This document shows, piece by piece, positions 15,327 through 23,841 of a stretch of DNA of 33,171 nucleotides. The notes beneath the pieces are model-generated. The model searched no databases, was not told the origin of the DNA, and worked only from the letters and a program-made list of their open reading frames with translations. The position numbers and the translations under genes were made by a program. The DNA is from Chloroflexi bacterium RBG_16_57_11 (lineage in GTDB: Bacteria > Chloroflexota > Anaerolineae > Anaerolineales > UBA4823). Position 1 is the first letter of the stretch. Each line of letters starts with the position of its first letter. The DNA is taken from contig MGNS01000072.1 in NCBI GenBank assembly GCA_001795165.1, forward strand, positions 4,324-37,494, written 5' to 3'.

Positions 15327-15406
15327 CAACTGTTTCTGGAAAGTCCCGCAGCCTTCAATGTGCCCTGGTCTCCCTCCTCACTCAGATAGCCAGTGGGAAT
15401 AAATGA

Positions 15407-16594
15407 ATGAGCGCCTTGCGGTCAAAAAATACGATCCTACTCGCCATCTCCCAGGCTCTTGGCAGTTGCGGAGGCCCGATCGTGGTTTTCGTCGGTGGCA
15501 TCATCGGCGTAGAGATCGCCCCTTCGCTGGCGTTGGCGACGCTACCCATGTCGCTGATGGTGGTCGGTGTGGCCCTGGCGACCATCCCTGCCGCCTTGCT
15601 GATGCGCCGGGTCGGACGACGTAAGGGCTACATGATCGGCACGACCATCGGGATCGTCGCCGCATTGCTCGCCGCTTACGCTATCTCGCTGTCCGGCTTC
15701 GCCTTGTTCTGCGCCTCCACGCTGTTGCTCGGTGCCCATGGCGCTTTTGTCCAGCAGTATCGCTTCGGCGCAGCCGAAAGCGTGCCGCCGGAACGCTCCG
15801 GGCAGGCAGTTTCGTTTGTCTTGCTGGGCGGCATCGTCGCCGGTTACCTGGGACCTGAGATCGCCAAGCGTACTGAGGACCTTCTACCCGCCGGCCCGTT
15901 CAGCGGCTCGTTCGTCATCCTGGACGGTGTGTTCGTAATCGCAGCGGTGCTGCTATTTTTCCTGGATGAGATCGTGCCGCAGTCGGAGGCGGCCAGCGAG
16001 CCGGAGCGGCCTCTGCGGCGAGTCATCTCCCAGCCGATGTATCTAACCGCAGTCACAGCCGGTGTGGTGGCCTATGGGGTGATGAGCTTTATCATGACCG
16101 CTACCCCGGTGGAAATGCACACCTTGCACGGCTTCTCGCTGCAAGACACCGCCTGGGTGATCCAGAGCCACATCATCGCGATGTACCTGCCTTCGCTATT
16201 CACCGGGTTTCTGTTGGTGAAGCTGGGACTGAAACGGCTGATGCTGATCGGGTGGGTCTGCCTGTTGGTATGTATCGGCCTGGGGATAATCAGCCGTGAG
16301 CTGTTGGAATATTGGGGGACGCTGGTGCTGCTCGGCGTGGGCTGGAACTTCCTTTTCGTTGGGGCCACCGTGCTGCTGACACGCAGCTACCGACCACCAG
16401 AGCGCTTCAAAGCACAGGCAGTGAACGATTTCACCATCTTCGGCACCCAGGCGCTCGCCTCGCTCACTGCAGGGACGGTGCTGTTCCGCGCCAGCTGGGA
16501 GACGCTGATGCTGCTCAACCTGCCGGTGCTGGCCATCATGCTGCTGGTCCTGCTGCAGATGCGGCACTGGCAGCCAGAACCCATCCCAGCGTAG
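15407..16594 (+). CDS. MFS transporter (second)
   Basis: A 395-residue major facilitator permease with about 12 membrane helices. Motif A-like residues follow helix 2 (LLMRRVGRRKGYMIGT). The middle loop is charged (EIVPQSEAASEPERPLRR). The second half has GFLLVKLGLKRLMLIG and a late LLTRSYRPPERFKAQAVNDF loop. The N-terminus (SALRSKNTILLAISQALGSCGGP) fits the start at ATG 15407. Another ATG 4 nt upstream is in a different frame. The substrate is unknown. It is not closely similar to the MFS protein encoded 0.9 kb upstream, so this is not a simple tandem duplication. Confidence 0.85.
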   Translation: MSALRSKNTILLAISQALGSCGGPIVVFVGGIIGVEIAPSLALATLPMSLMVVGVALATIPAALLMRRVGRRKGYMIGTTIGIVAALLAAYAISLSGFALFCASTLLLGAHGAFVQQYRFGAAESVPPERSGQAVSFVLLGGIVAGYLGPEIAKRTEDLLPAGPFSGSFVILDGVFVIAAVLLFFLDEIVPQSEAASEPERPLRRVISQPMYLTAVTAGVVAYGVMSFIMTATPVEMHTLHGFSLQDTAWVIQSHIIAMYLPSLFTGFLLVKLGLKRLMLIGWVCLLVCIGLGIISRELLEYWGTLVLLGVGWNFLFVGATVLLTRSYRPPERFKAQAVNDFTIFGTQALASLTAGTVLFRASWETLMLLNLPVLAIMLLVLLQMRHWQPEPIPA

Positions 16595-16722
16595 TTTGAA
16601 TTCACTTTAGAAATTATTCAACCGTCCGTGCTTGCTCGAACAAGGCAATTGGATCCAGACGGTCCACGCCGGGAATATTTTCAAACTGGAAAACTCCTGC
16701 CATATTTCAAGTGGCATCCATT

Positions 16723-16731
16723 TGGTACAAT
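16723..16731 (+). promoter_or_regulatory. Extended -10 promoter of the aldo/keto reductase gene
   Basis: TGGTACAAT is an extended -10 element 37 nt before ATG 16768; the upstream -35 region is weak. The sequence TTTGGTAyAAT also occurs at the second MFS gene promoter. Confidence 0.45.
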
Positions 16732-16767
16732 TAAGGGCATTACACCCGAACAAATGGAGGAAAAATT

Positions 16768-17739
16768 ATGCGCTACCGCCGTTTTGGACGCACAAATTGG
16801 ATGGTCAGCGAAGTGGGCTATGGAATGTGGGGCATGGGCGGCTGGAGCGGCTCGGATGACGCCGAGTCCCTGGCATCGCTGCAGCTTTCGGTCGACCTGG
16901 GGTGCAACTTCTTCGATACCGCCTGGGCCTATGGCGCAGGGCACAGCGAAGGGTTACTGGGACAGCTTGTGCGCTCCAATCCGGGGGTTAAATTGTACAC
17001 TGCGACAAAAATCCCTCCTAAGAACTCCATCTGGCCAAGCCGGCGCGAGTTTGCACTGGATGATTGCTACCCGCCGGAGCACATCGAGGCGTATGTTCAT
17101 AGGAGCCTGCAAAACACCGGGCTGGAGTCCCTTGACTTGATCCAGTTCCACACCTGGGAGGATGGCTGGACCCAGGACGGTCGCTGGGCGAAGAAGATGG
17201 ACCAGCTGAAGCGCCAGGGGCTGATCCACTCCGTGGGGATCAGCATCAACCGCTGGGAGCCTTGGAATGGGGTGCAGGCGGTGCGCAGCGGGCTGATCGA
17301 TGCGGTACAGGTGATCTACAACATCTTCGACCAGAACTCGGAGGATGAGCTTTTCCCGGCCTGCCGGGAAATGGACGTGGCGGTGATCGCCCGCGTGCCT
17401 TTCGACGAGGGCACGCTGACCGGCACGCTGACGCTGGAGAGCAAATGGCCCAAGGGCGACTGGCGCAATACCTACTTCGTAGCCGAGAACCTGAAGTCGA
17501 GTATCGAGCACGCCGAGGCGCTGCGCCCGCTGATCCCGCAGGGGATGAGCCTGCCGGAGATGGCCATGCGCTTCATCTTGAACGAGCCGACGGTGAGCAC
17601 CATCATCCCCGGCATGCGCAAAGAAAAGCACGTGCGCAGCAACCTCGCCTGTAGCGACCTCGGGCCACTGGACCAGGCTCTGCACAGTGCGCTGCGCCTC
17701 CACCGTTGGGACCGCACGCCGACAAAGTGGTCGCAATAG
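16768..17739 (+). CDS. Aldo/keto reductase
   Basis: A 323-residue NAD(P)H-dependent TIM-barrel oxidoreductase. It starts MRYRRFGRTNWMVSEVGYG, with GGAGG 9-13 nt upstream of ATG 16768. Active-site residues of the family are visible: Asp in FFDTAWAYG, Tyr in AWAYG, Lys in LYTATKIPP, and His in IQFHTWEDGW. The barrel continues with SVGISINRWEPW, DAVQVIYNIFDQN and the cofactor-binding end STIIPGMRKEKHVRSNL. The carbonyl substrate is not known. The next gene, an acyl-CoA ligase, lies 63 nt downstream with an inverted repeat in the gap; the two may be co-transcribed. Confidence 0.92.
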   Translation: MRYRRFGRTNWMVSEVGYGMWGMGGWSGSDDAESLASLQLSVDLGCNFFDTAWAYGAGHSEGLLGQLVRSNPGVKLYTATKIPPKNSIWPSRREFALDDCYPPEHIEAYVHRSLQNTGLESLDLIQFHTWEDGWTQDGRWAKKMDQLKRQGLIHSVGISINRWEPWNGVQAVRSGLIDAVQVIYNIFDQNSEDELFPACREMDVAVIARVPFDEGTLTGTLTLESKWPKGDWRNTYFVAENLKSSIEHAEALRPLIPQGMSLPEMAMRFILNEPTVSTIIPGMRKEKHVRSNLACSDLGPLDQALHSALRLHRWDRTPTKWSQ

Positions 17740-17746
17740 CTTATTG

Positions 17747-17778
17747 GGTGGGATGCACTTTTAAAAGTGCATCTCACC
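17747..17778. repeat. 32-bp palindrome between AKR and acyl-CoA ligase genes
   Basis: GGTGGGATGCACTTTT pairs with AAAAGTGCATCTCACC (16-bp arms, one G-T pair, no real loop). No T-run follows. It resembles the hairpin after dnaJ at 26535-26565 in length and outer bases (GGTG...TGCAC / GTGCA...CACC). Confidence 0.7.
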
Positions 17779-17802
17779 TGACTCATCGAGAGGAGGTAGG
17801 GT

Positions 17803-19479
17803 ATGGAAGAGATTATCTGGTTCAAGCACTATGACCAGGGGGTGCCACAGCACCTGGATTACCCCGCCGTACCATTGTTCCACTTTTTGGAGGAATCGGC
17901 CCGCAAATACCCCAACACCGCCTGCACGGTGTTCAAAGGGGCGCGCATCTCCTACCGGCGGATGAACCGCATCACCGACCGGCTGGCAGCCGGGTTGGCG
18001 GTGCTGGGCGTGCGTAAGGGTGATCGGGTGGGCATCTTTATGCCCAACACTCCCCAATTCGTGATGGCCTATTTCGGCATCCTGAAGGCGGGTGGCGTGG
18101 TGGTGGCAACCAACCCGCTGTATAGCCCCCGCGAGATCGAGCACCAGCTTAACGACGCGGGTATCCAGGTGATGCTGTCTACGAGCAATTTTTACAAGAT
18201 CATCAAAGAGGTACAACCCAGCACCGGTCTGCGCACAATAGTAGTGACGAATATAAAAGAGGCGTTGCCGTTCCCGCTTAGCACGCTATTCGGGTTGACT
18301 CGGGAAGTCAAGGAGGGTCACCGCGTCCAGCTCCAGGCAGGCGATCTATGGATGAAGGATCTGATCCGGCGCCACACCTCGGACGAGCGGCCGAAGGTCG
18401 AGGTTGGGCCAGATGACATCGCCCTCTTCCAATACAGTGGCGGCACTACGGGTATCTCGAAGGCCGCAGTGACGCTGCACCGCAATCTGGTCGCGAATAC
18501 CTTGCAGGTGCGGGCCTGGTTTGTCAACGCCGACGACGGCAACGAGACGATGCTGATGGCAATCCCGCTGTTCCACGTGTATGGCATGGTCGCCGGGATG
18601 TGTCTGGGGATGCAACTGGGGGCGTCCCTGGTAATGGTGCCCAATCCGCGTGATTTAAAAGACGTCCTTTCGAATATCGAGATCTACCGCACCACGCTGT
18701 TCCCCGGCGTGCCGACCATGTACAACGCCATCAATAACCACCCGGACGTCCAGGCGGGGAAATACGACCTCAGCTCGATTAAAGCCTGCATCTCCGGCTC
18801 AGCCCCGCTGTTGCAGGAGACCAAAGAGAAGTTTGAGAGGCTGACCGGTGGCAAGTTGATCGAAGGCTACGGCCTGTCCGAAGCACCCCCCACACATTGC
18901 AACCCACTGCTGGGGACTAACAAAGCCGGCTCGATCGGCCTGCCGCTGCCAGATGTGGAGGTCAAGATCGTCAGCCTGGACGATGAGGTGACCGAGCTGG
19001 CGCAGGGCGAGATCGGCGAGCTGGTGATCCGCGGACCGCAGGTGATGATGGGTTACCACAACATGCCCACCGAGACGGCCAACACCCTGCGGGACGGTTG
19101 GCTGCACACCGGCGACATTGCTCACATGAATCAGGACGGCTATTTCTTCATCGTCGACCGCAAGAAAGAGCTGATCAAGCCGGGCGGATACCAGGTGTGG
19201 CCGCGCGAGGTCGAAGAGGTGATCGCCCTCAACCCAAAGGTGCTGGAGGTAGGCGTGGCGGGCATCCCCGATGCTTATCGCGGCGAAACGGTCAAGGCCT
19301 GGGTGGTGCTCAAGCCGGGCGAGGTAGCCAGCGAGGACGAGATCAAGGCCTGGTGCAAGGATCGCCTGGCGAAATTCAAAATCCCCACCCACGTGGAATT
19401 CCGCGAGGTGCTGCCACACACCATGGTGGGCAAGCTGCTGCGTCGCGAGCTGGTGCGCCAGGAAGTAGAAAAAAGTTAA
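17803..19479 (+). CDS. Long-chain fatty acid-CoA ligase (AMP-forming)
   Basis: A 558-residue ANL-superfamily enzyme that activates a carboxylic acid as acyl-AMP and then acyl-CoA. The P-loop-like motif is YSGGTTGISKAAVTLHRN. The acyl/adenine motif is GYGLSEAPP, a slight variant of the common GLTEASP. The hinge region reads DGWLHTGDIAHMNQDGYFFIVDRKKELIKPGGYQVWP, and the catalytic Lys near the C-terminus lies in TMVGKLLRREL. The length and N-terminus (YPAVPLFHFLEESARKYPNTAC) match FadD-like long-chain ligases. The start has a strong AGGAGG. Its stop codon overlaps the stop codon of the convergent DUF126-DUF89 gene, with no terminator between them. Confidence 0.92.
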   Translation: MEEIIWFKHYDQGVPQHLDYPAVPLFHFLEESARKYPNTACTVFKGARISYRRMNRITDRLAAGLAVLGVRKGDRVGIFMPNTPQFVMAYFGILKAGGVVVATNPLYSPREIEHQLNDAGIQVMLSTSNFYKIIKEVQPSTGLRTIVVTNIKEALPFPLSTLFGLTREVKEGHRVQLQAGDLWMKDLIRRHTSDERPKVEVGPDDIALFQYSGGTTGISKAAVTLHRNLVANTLQVRAWFVNADDGNETMLMAIPLFHVYGMVAGMCLGMQLGASLVMVPNPRDLKDVLSNIEIYRTTLFPGVPTMYNAINNHPDVQAGKYDLSSIKACISGSAPLLQETKEKFERLTGGKLIEGYGLSEAPPTHCNPLLGTNKAGSIGLPLPDVEVKIVSLDDEVTELAQGEIGELVIRGPQVMMGYHNMPTETANTLRDGWLHTGDIAHMNQDGYFFIVDRKKELIKPGGYQVWPREVEEVIALNPKVLEVGVAGIPDAYRGETVKAWVVLKPGEVASEDEIKAWCKDRLAKFKIPTHVEFREVLPHTMVGKLLRRELVRQEVEKS

Positions 19480-21086
19480 GCGGCGAGCTGGATCACCCCC
19501 CAGCGCCCATCATACATCCAGGTAGGGTCAAGCGTGTACATTCGTTCACGCAAGCCAGGCGGCAGGCCGACCACGATCTCGGACTTCAGCACGCGCAGCG
19601 CCAGCAGGGGCGCCGGGCGGTAAGCCAGGATGGCGTCGAACGGCGTGGTGAACGGCCAGTGGCGGTCACCCAGCCAGCGGCGGTAGTTGGCGTCGCCCTT
19701 GCTGATCAACAGGTCTGCCTGCGCCAGCTCCTGGCGCAGCGCTTCGGGCATCTCCCAGCCCGCCAGTGGCGAGAGCCAGAAATCGTCCGCCTGAACGAGC
19801 AGGCGGCCTGCCCGCAGGCGCTCTTGCAAGGCCCCCGCCAGCCGCCGAACAGCGGGATAGGCCGAGCCCGCCAGGGCCTCCAACGTCGCTCCAACATCCG
19901 GGATGGTGACATCCGAAACATAGGTGGGGTACGGCTTGGCGTGGAAACGCACCTCTTGGCTCAGCCCGCTCGCCAGAAGGGCCTCGGCCAGCAACAGATC
20001 GTAAGCCAGCTCGATGCCGCTGTTATCCAGGATGAAAATCACTGTACCAGGGCCGCGCTGTTTCACCAGGCCATCCAGGTAAACGCTGGAGCGCCTCGAG
20101 TCATCCACCAGCAAATGAGCCGCTAACTGTTCCTCGCTGGGGCGCTCCGGCTTCTCCCCGCCCTCCGGCCAGACGCTCAAGTCGGCCTGGTTGCCCCAGA
20201 TGGCAGTGCGCAGCAGGTGCGCCAGGGTTTCGACCGGCGCCTGGTGTGTGTTTTCCAGCCATGTACAGGCCGGCTCCAGCGCTTCAGCCGCTCCGGCCAG
20301 GCCGCCTCTCTTCTGTGCCTGGAATGGATCGATCCCCCGTCCTGGTCCATCCTGGAAATAGCCGGTGGCTTCCAGGATGCGGCGGAAGAAGTAGGTTTCA
20401 AGGGCGAACCAGGGTCCTTCCAGCCAGGTCTGGCCCAGGTAGGGCGGCAGGTAGGTCCGCCACAGGGCAGCGTCCGGCGCATCGCCATCCTGTAGGGGGC
20501 GCACGCGACCGTTGGGCATCTCGTCCGCCAGGGCCTGCAGCCGCCTGGCTGCTTCGGGGGGCCAATCGCTATCCTGCAGCACCTGCCGGGCAATCCCCGG
20601 CAGGCGGCGGGAGAGGGTATCTTCGGCAAACGAGCCCGGCTCGTTGCCACGCAATGCGTCGGGAAATGGGGAGGCGACCCCAGGGAAAGATGGTTGTGAC
20701 ATCAGCAGGATTTCTCCTCGGTCAGCGTCCACGCGCAGGCTTTGCCCGCTGCGCAGGCGAGAAATGTCGATTTGATCCACGCAAGGGATCTCGGCGATGA
20801 TACAGCCGGCGGCGGTGATCGTCTCACAGGTGGCGTTGATGATGGCGGCGGGCGCGACGTTGTTGCGCTTCAGGCGATACAGGGTGTACGAGCCAACCGT
20901 CGAGCCTTTGCCGCTGGGGAAAACCAGCACTTTGCCGGCGATGGACTGCCCTTCCAGCTCGTGCCCGCGCTCGATCACCACACCGCTCTCGGGATCGACC
21001 CCGCCGAAGAAGGAGATCCCCATCGCTGTGACCAGCGCCTCGCCCTGGGCTGTGCCGGGGTAAATTTTACGTCCGGTAAGTTTCAT
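19476..21086 (-). CDS. Fusion: aconitase-X small subunit (DUF126) + DUF89/ARMT1-like phosphatase
   Basis: One uninterrupted 536-residue frame joins two families. Residues 1-131 are the swivel/small subunit of aconitase X (DUF126), with GGVDPESGVVIERGHEL, GKVLVFPSGKGSTVGSYTLY (the Ser near 62 is the conserved active-site region) and CIIAEIPCVDQID. Residues about 135-536 match DUF89 metal-dependent phosphatases (ARMT1/damage-control type): FILDNSGIELAYDLLLAEAL with the metal ligands D354 and N355, YVSDVTIPD, LISKGDANYRRWLGDRHWPFTTPFDA with D465, and PAPLLALRVLKSEI. The large AcnX subunit and a UbiD decarboxylase are encoded just upstream. In the archaeal mevalonate pathway the AcnX pair dehydrates phosphomevalonate. 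The fused phosphatase may remove a damaged or diverted phosphate ester; this is inference. ATG 21086 has no clear ribosome site. Confidence 0.85.
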   Translation of the reverse strand: MKLTGRKIYPGTAQGEALVTAMGISFFGGVDPESGVVIERGHELEGQSIAGKVLVFPSGKGSTVGSYTLYRLKRNNVAPAAIINATCETITAAGCIIAEIPCVDQIDISRLRSGQSLRVDADRGEILLMSQPSFPGVASPFPDALRGNEPGSFAEDTLSRRLPGIARQVLQDSDWPPEAARRLQALADEMPNGRVRPLQDGDAPDAALWRTYLPPYLGQTWLEGPWFALETYFFRRILEATGYFQDGPGRGIDPFQAQKRGGLAGAAEALEPACTWLENTHQAPVETLAHLLRTAIWGNQADLSVWPEGGEKPERPSEEQLAAHLLVDDSRRSSVYLDGLVKQRGPGTVIFILDNSGIELAYDLLLAEALLASGLSQEVRFHAKPYPTYVSDVTIPDVGATLEALAGSAYPAVRRLAGALQERLRAGRLLVQADDFWLSPLAGWEMPEALRQELAQADLLISKGDANYRRWLGDRHWPFTTPFDAILAYRPAPLLALRVLKSEIVVGLPPGLRERMYTLDPTWMYDGRWGVIQLAA

Positions 21087-21109
21087 ACTGTATTCTCGTA
21101 TATCAGGTA

Positions 21110-21174
21110 AACCACAGAGTCACTGAGTCACAGAGTTTTTTATAAATCTCCGTGCTCTCTGTGACTCTGTGGTT
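21110..21174. repeat. 65-bp CACAGAG-type inverted repeat element inside the AcnX operon
   Basis: Left arm AACCACAGAGTCAC (21110-21123) and right arm GTGACTCTGTGGTT (21161-21174) are perfect 14-bp inverted repeats. The inner part holds further imperfect CACAGAG/CTCTGTG pairs and an A/T-rich centre. It fills most of the 91-bp gap between the two AcnX subunit genes. ACCACAGAG-type palindromes are widespread intergenic elements in bacteria. Confidence 0.85.
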
Positions 21175-21177
21175 ACA

Positions 21178-22380
21178 TTACCTTTTTATCGCTTGCTGCA
21201 CAACCTCGTCGAAGGGCAGGAAGCGCGTTTTGAACTTGTTCTTGGCATAGGCGTAGTAGCAGGCTTTCGCGCTATCGGTTGCCAGGGCGTTGAAGCGTCC
21301 TTTGATCGGGGCAACCACACAGCAGGTATCCACGGCGAACTTGGCGCCGCTGGCCTCAATTACCTGGGTGTAACCCAGGCGATCGGCCTGGTATTTGATG
21401 GGGCGGGAGGTGGTGATCCAGAACTCTTTTGCCACCTCCTGGCCACGCAGCAGCTCCGCCAGGCGGGCGATCTCGTCGATCGACAGGTGCGGGCAGCCCA
21501 GGCTGACGAAATCCACCTCAGCGTCGCTGGCATCGTTCAGGGCCGCAACTGCGGCGTCGATCTCGGCCTGGGTGAGGACCAGGCGCTCATCCGGCGAGGT
21601 GTACAGCTCCGCTTCCGGCGTGATACCGGGCATGTGGAACAGCGCCGCCCCGCCGAAGGTGGCCAGGCTGGCGCAGAGTGACTTGAGCTCTTCCAGCGAT
21701 GCACGCTGGACGCCACGGATGTACGGCACGGGTCTTAGATTTTGCGCCTCTAATTGCTCGCCGATGGCCCGGCCCAAAGCGCCGAAGGCGAACGTGCCCT
21801 GCACACCGGCGCGCACATCGATGGTGACTGCGGGCATCCGGTTTTGGTCCAGGTGGTAGCCGTAGGCGGGCGTTCGCCCGGTCAGCGCGGCCGCCAGGGC
21901 GCTTGGGCCGCCCTCGCGGTTGGTTCGTGCCCCCAGCACGGAGTTGGCGTAGCACACCGCGCTGCTCTCGGCCCAGGCGATGTGCTCACCAAAGCCGGGC
22001 GTATTACCGGACAGGTACGGCGTGCACGTACAGGTGACCTGCACCCCCATGTGAGCGAAGGCCTCCAGGACGCGCTGCTGGTTGGCGGCGAAATCCGCCG
22101 GGATGCCCAGCGCCTGCCAATTCTCCACATCCATCCCGGCCGGGTTAAGTGTCGCCAGCACGCGCGCCTGCCCGCCGCCGTCGGCCATCTCTTGCAAGAA
22201 CTCCAGCCCGGCCTCGCCCAGGTTGTCGTAGCTGACCCCGGCGATCTGCACCGAAGTCACAGGCAGCATGCACTCCGCCTCGAAGATTTCACCCAGGGCA
22301 ACCAGGATCTCCATCGCCTTGCGGGCAGCGCGGCCGTGGTCGCCGGCCAACATGGCTTGTTCTTCAGAGGTCAGTCTCAT
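21178..22380 (-). CDS. Aconitase-X large (catalytic) subunit, candidate phosphomevalonate dehydratase large subunit
   Basis: A 400-residue AcnX catalytic domain (DUF521), the Fe-S hydro-lyase subunit. It begins MRLTSEEQAMLAGDHGRAARKAME, then has VQIAGVSYDNLGEAGLEFL, a cysteine motif VTCTCTPYLSGNTP (C117/C119), WAESSAVCYANSVLGARTNREGG, and a C-terminal VDTCCVVAPIKGR (C353/C354). These Cys positions agree with iron-sulfur ligation in the family. Known bacterial AcnX enzymes act on cis-3-hydroxyproline; archaeal ones dehydrate mevalonate 5-phosphate. Here no proline-metabolism genes are present and a UbiD decarboxylase gene ends 6 nt upstream. That favours the phosphomevalonate role, by inference. 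The small subunit is the N-terminal domain of the next gene. Confidence 0.88.
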   Translation of the reverse strand: MRLTSEEQAMLAGDHGRAARKAMEILVALGEIFEAECMLPVTSVQIAGVSYDNLGEAGLEFLQEMADGGGQARVLATLNPAGMDVENWQALGIPADFAANQQRVLEAFAHMGVQVTCTCTPYLSGNTPGFGEHIAWAESSAVCYANSVLGARTNREGGPSALAAALTGRTPAYGYHLDQNRMPAVTIDVRAGVQGTFAFGALGRAIGEQLEAQNLRPVPYIRGVQRASLEELKSLCASLATFGGAALFHMPGITPEAELYTSPDERLVLTQAEIDAAVAALNDASDAEVDFVSLGCPHLSIDEIARLAELLRGQEVAKEFWITTSRPIKYQADRLGYTQVIEASGAKFAVDTCCVVAPIKGRFNALATDSAKACYYAYAKNKFKTRFLPFDEVVQQAIKR

Positions 22381-22386
22381 GTGGCA

Positions 22387-23688
22387 TCATCCAATATAAC
22401 GGCTCAACTCCACCTTCGGAAACTCAGCCTTCTCGTACACCTTGCCCCTGGCCTCCAGCGGCTTGGTCAAATCAAAGCCCACTTTGGTCGTTAGATAGGT
22501 GCCCGGCTCGGCGCTGGGGTCCAGGCTGGAGCCCTGTTCTTTTTCCAGCACCACCATATCTCGATCGACCTGGAAACGCGTCGCCATGGCCCATTCCACC
22601 GCCAGAGGGTCGTAGATGTCGATATCCCGGTCCACCACAAAGACGTGCTTGCACGAGCGGTGACCGGCGAAGGCCGCCTGGATGGTCTTCAGCCCGTCGT
22701 CTTCGGCCTGCTTGTCGATCTGCACGACGGCGTGCAGCCAGGAGCAGCCACCTGGGCCAACGTTGACGTCCAGGCAGCGCACCACTTCATTAACTTTCTT
22801 GAAGATAGTTGGCTCACGCGGCATGCCCATCAGCAGCTTGTGCCCCAGCGCGCCGGGCAGCAGGGCGTGCCAGATGGCGTCATGGCGGTGGGTGATCGCC
22901 TTGACGACAAAGACCGGCTCCTGGCGCACCACGTCGTAGGTCTCGGTCAGATCAACAAACGGTCCTTCGGGGTGTCTGCGCTCCAGGTAAACCGTACCTT
23001 CCAGCACGAACTCAGCCTCGGCGGGGATGAGTAGCTCGACGGTTTTTGCACGGACCAGCGGCAGCGGCTCCAGCGCGTTAGCAATCTCCAATTCGTCCAC
23101 GCCGATCTCGACCGAGGTGGCAGCGGCAACCAGCACGTTCGGTCCAACACCGACGCACACCGCCACATCCACCGCCTTCAGCTCCTGCAGGAACGTGTCA
23201 AAATGGCGTGAGCGCACCACGCGCACCGCCATCTCGTTTCTGGAGAACTGCATGCAGCGATGGAAGTCGGCATTCTGCCCGTAGACTGGATGCCGGGCGA
23301 TCACCACCCCCGAGCTGATATAGTACCCGCCATCCCGCTCACAGTGGCGCAGGATGGGGAGCAGGTCCAGGTCGAGTTCCTGGATGATCACCTCCTGGCA
23401 GGGCGCCTCATTGATCACCGGACAAGGTGAGCGCTGATCGATCGCCCGGCTGAGCAAGGGGATGATCCCCGAAACCGGTACGTCGAAATAGCGGGCGAAA
23501 TCGGCCTTGCTGCACACCAGGTTGCCGGCGAGGCGGAACCCAGATTCCTGCACGTTTTCGAACAGCACCGGCCGCGGCTCGAGCTGCTTGAGCACCCCTG
23601 CGATCTCGTAGGTCTTGGAGATCGGAGCGCTAATCCGCACCAGGGAGTGATCCTCTTCCAACTGCTTGAGATGGCTGCGAAAGGACAT
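22387..23688 (-). CDS. UbiD-family (prenyl-FMN) decarboxylase, candidate anhydromevalonate-phosphate decarboxylase
   Basis: From ATG 23688 (MSFRSHLKQLEEDHSLVRI) it encodes 433 residues, a usual size for UbiD-like decarboxylases. Family blocks visible are PVLFENVQESGFRLAGNLV, GGYYISSGVVIARHPVYGQN, MQFSRNEMAVRVV and VLVAAATSVEIGVDELEIA. EFVLEGTVYLERRHPEGPFVDLTE carries the conserved Glu residues, and a Lys/Asp-rich C-terminus (VFVVDRDIDIYDPLAVEWAM) follows. These enzymes need prenylated FMN made by UbiX, which is not encoded here. UbiD next to AcnX large and small subunits is the gene pair of the archaeal modified mevalonate route, where it makes isopentenyl phosphate. The frame is open to an upstream ATG at 23802, but that lies inside the preceding terminator. 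First gene of the operon. Confidence 0.88.
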   Translation of the reverse strand: MSFRSHLKQLEEDHSLVRISAPISKTYEIAGVLKQLEPRPVLFENVQESGFRLAGNLVCSKADFARYFDVPVSGIIPLLSRAIDQRSPCPVINEAPCQEVIIQELDLDLLPILRHCERDGGYYISSGVVIARHPVYGQNADFHRCMQFSRNEMAVRVVRSRHFDTFLQELKAVDVAVCVGVGPNVLVAAATSVEIGVDELEIANALEPLPLVRAKTVELLIPAEAEFVLEGTVYLERRHPEGPFVDLTETYDVVRQEPVFVVKAITHRHDAIWHALLPGALGHKLLMGMPREPTIFKKVNEVVRCLDVNVGPGGCSWLHAVVQIDKQAEDDGLKTIQAAFAGHRSCKHVFVVDRDIDIYDPLAVEWAMATRFQVDRDMVVLEKEQGSSLDPSAEPGTYLTTKVGFDLTKPLEARGKVYEKAEFPKVELSRYIG

Positions 23689-23764
23689 ATTCTGCCTCTG
23701 CGCCTCCGGCCTGAAGATTCGCCGGATAGTGGCAAAATCCAAGTATAACCCATGACGGGGGTAT

Positions 23765-23820
23765 AAAAAAAGACCCTGAAGGACTGGGGCGATGCTTCGC
23801 ATCGCACATCCTTCAAGGTC
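23765..23820 (-). terminator. Rho-independent terminator of the Hsp20 operon
   Basis: On the minus strand GACCTTGAAGGA pairs with TCCTTCAGGGTC (one G-T), with an inner stem GCGATGCGAAGCATCGC, and then TTTTTTT. It lies 22 nt after the stop of the second hsp20 gene and separates it from the UbiD operon. Confidence 0.88.
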
Positions 23821-23841
23821 TGAAATTTAAGGAGAATATTC

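Noticed and set aside
17747..17778. Terminator between the aldo/keto reductase and acyl-CoA ligase genes
   Set aside because: The palindrome has almost no loop and no T-run, so it is listed as a repeat instead.
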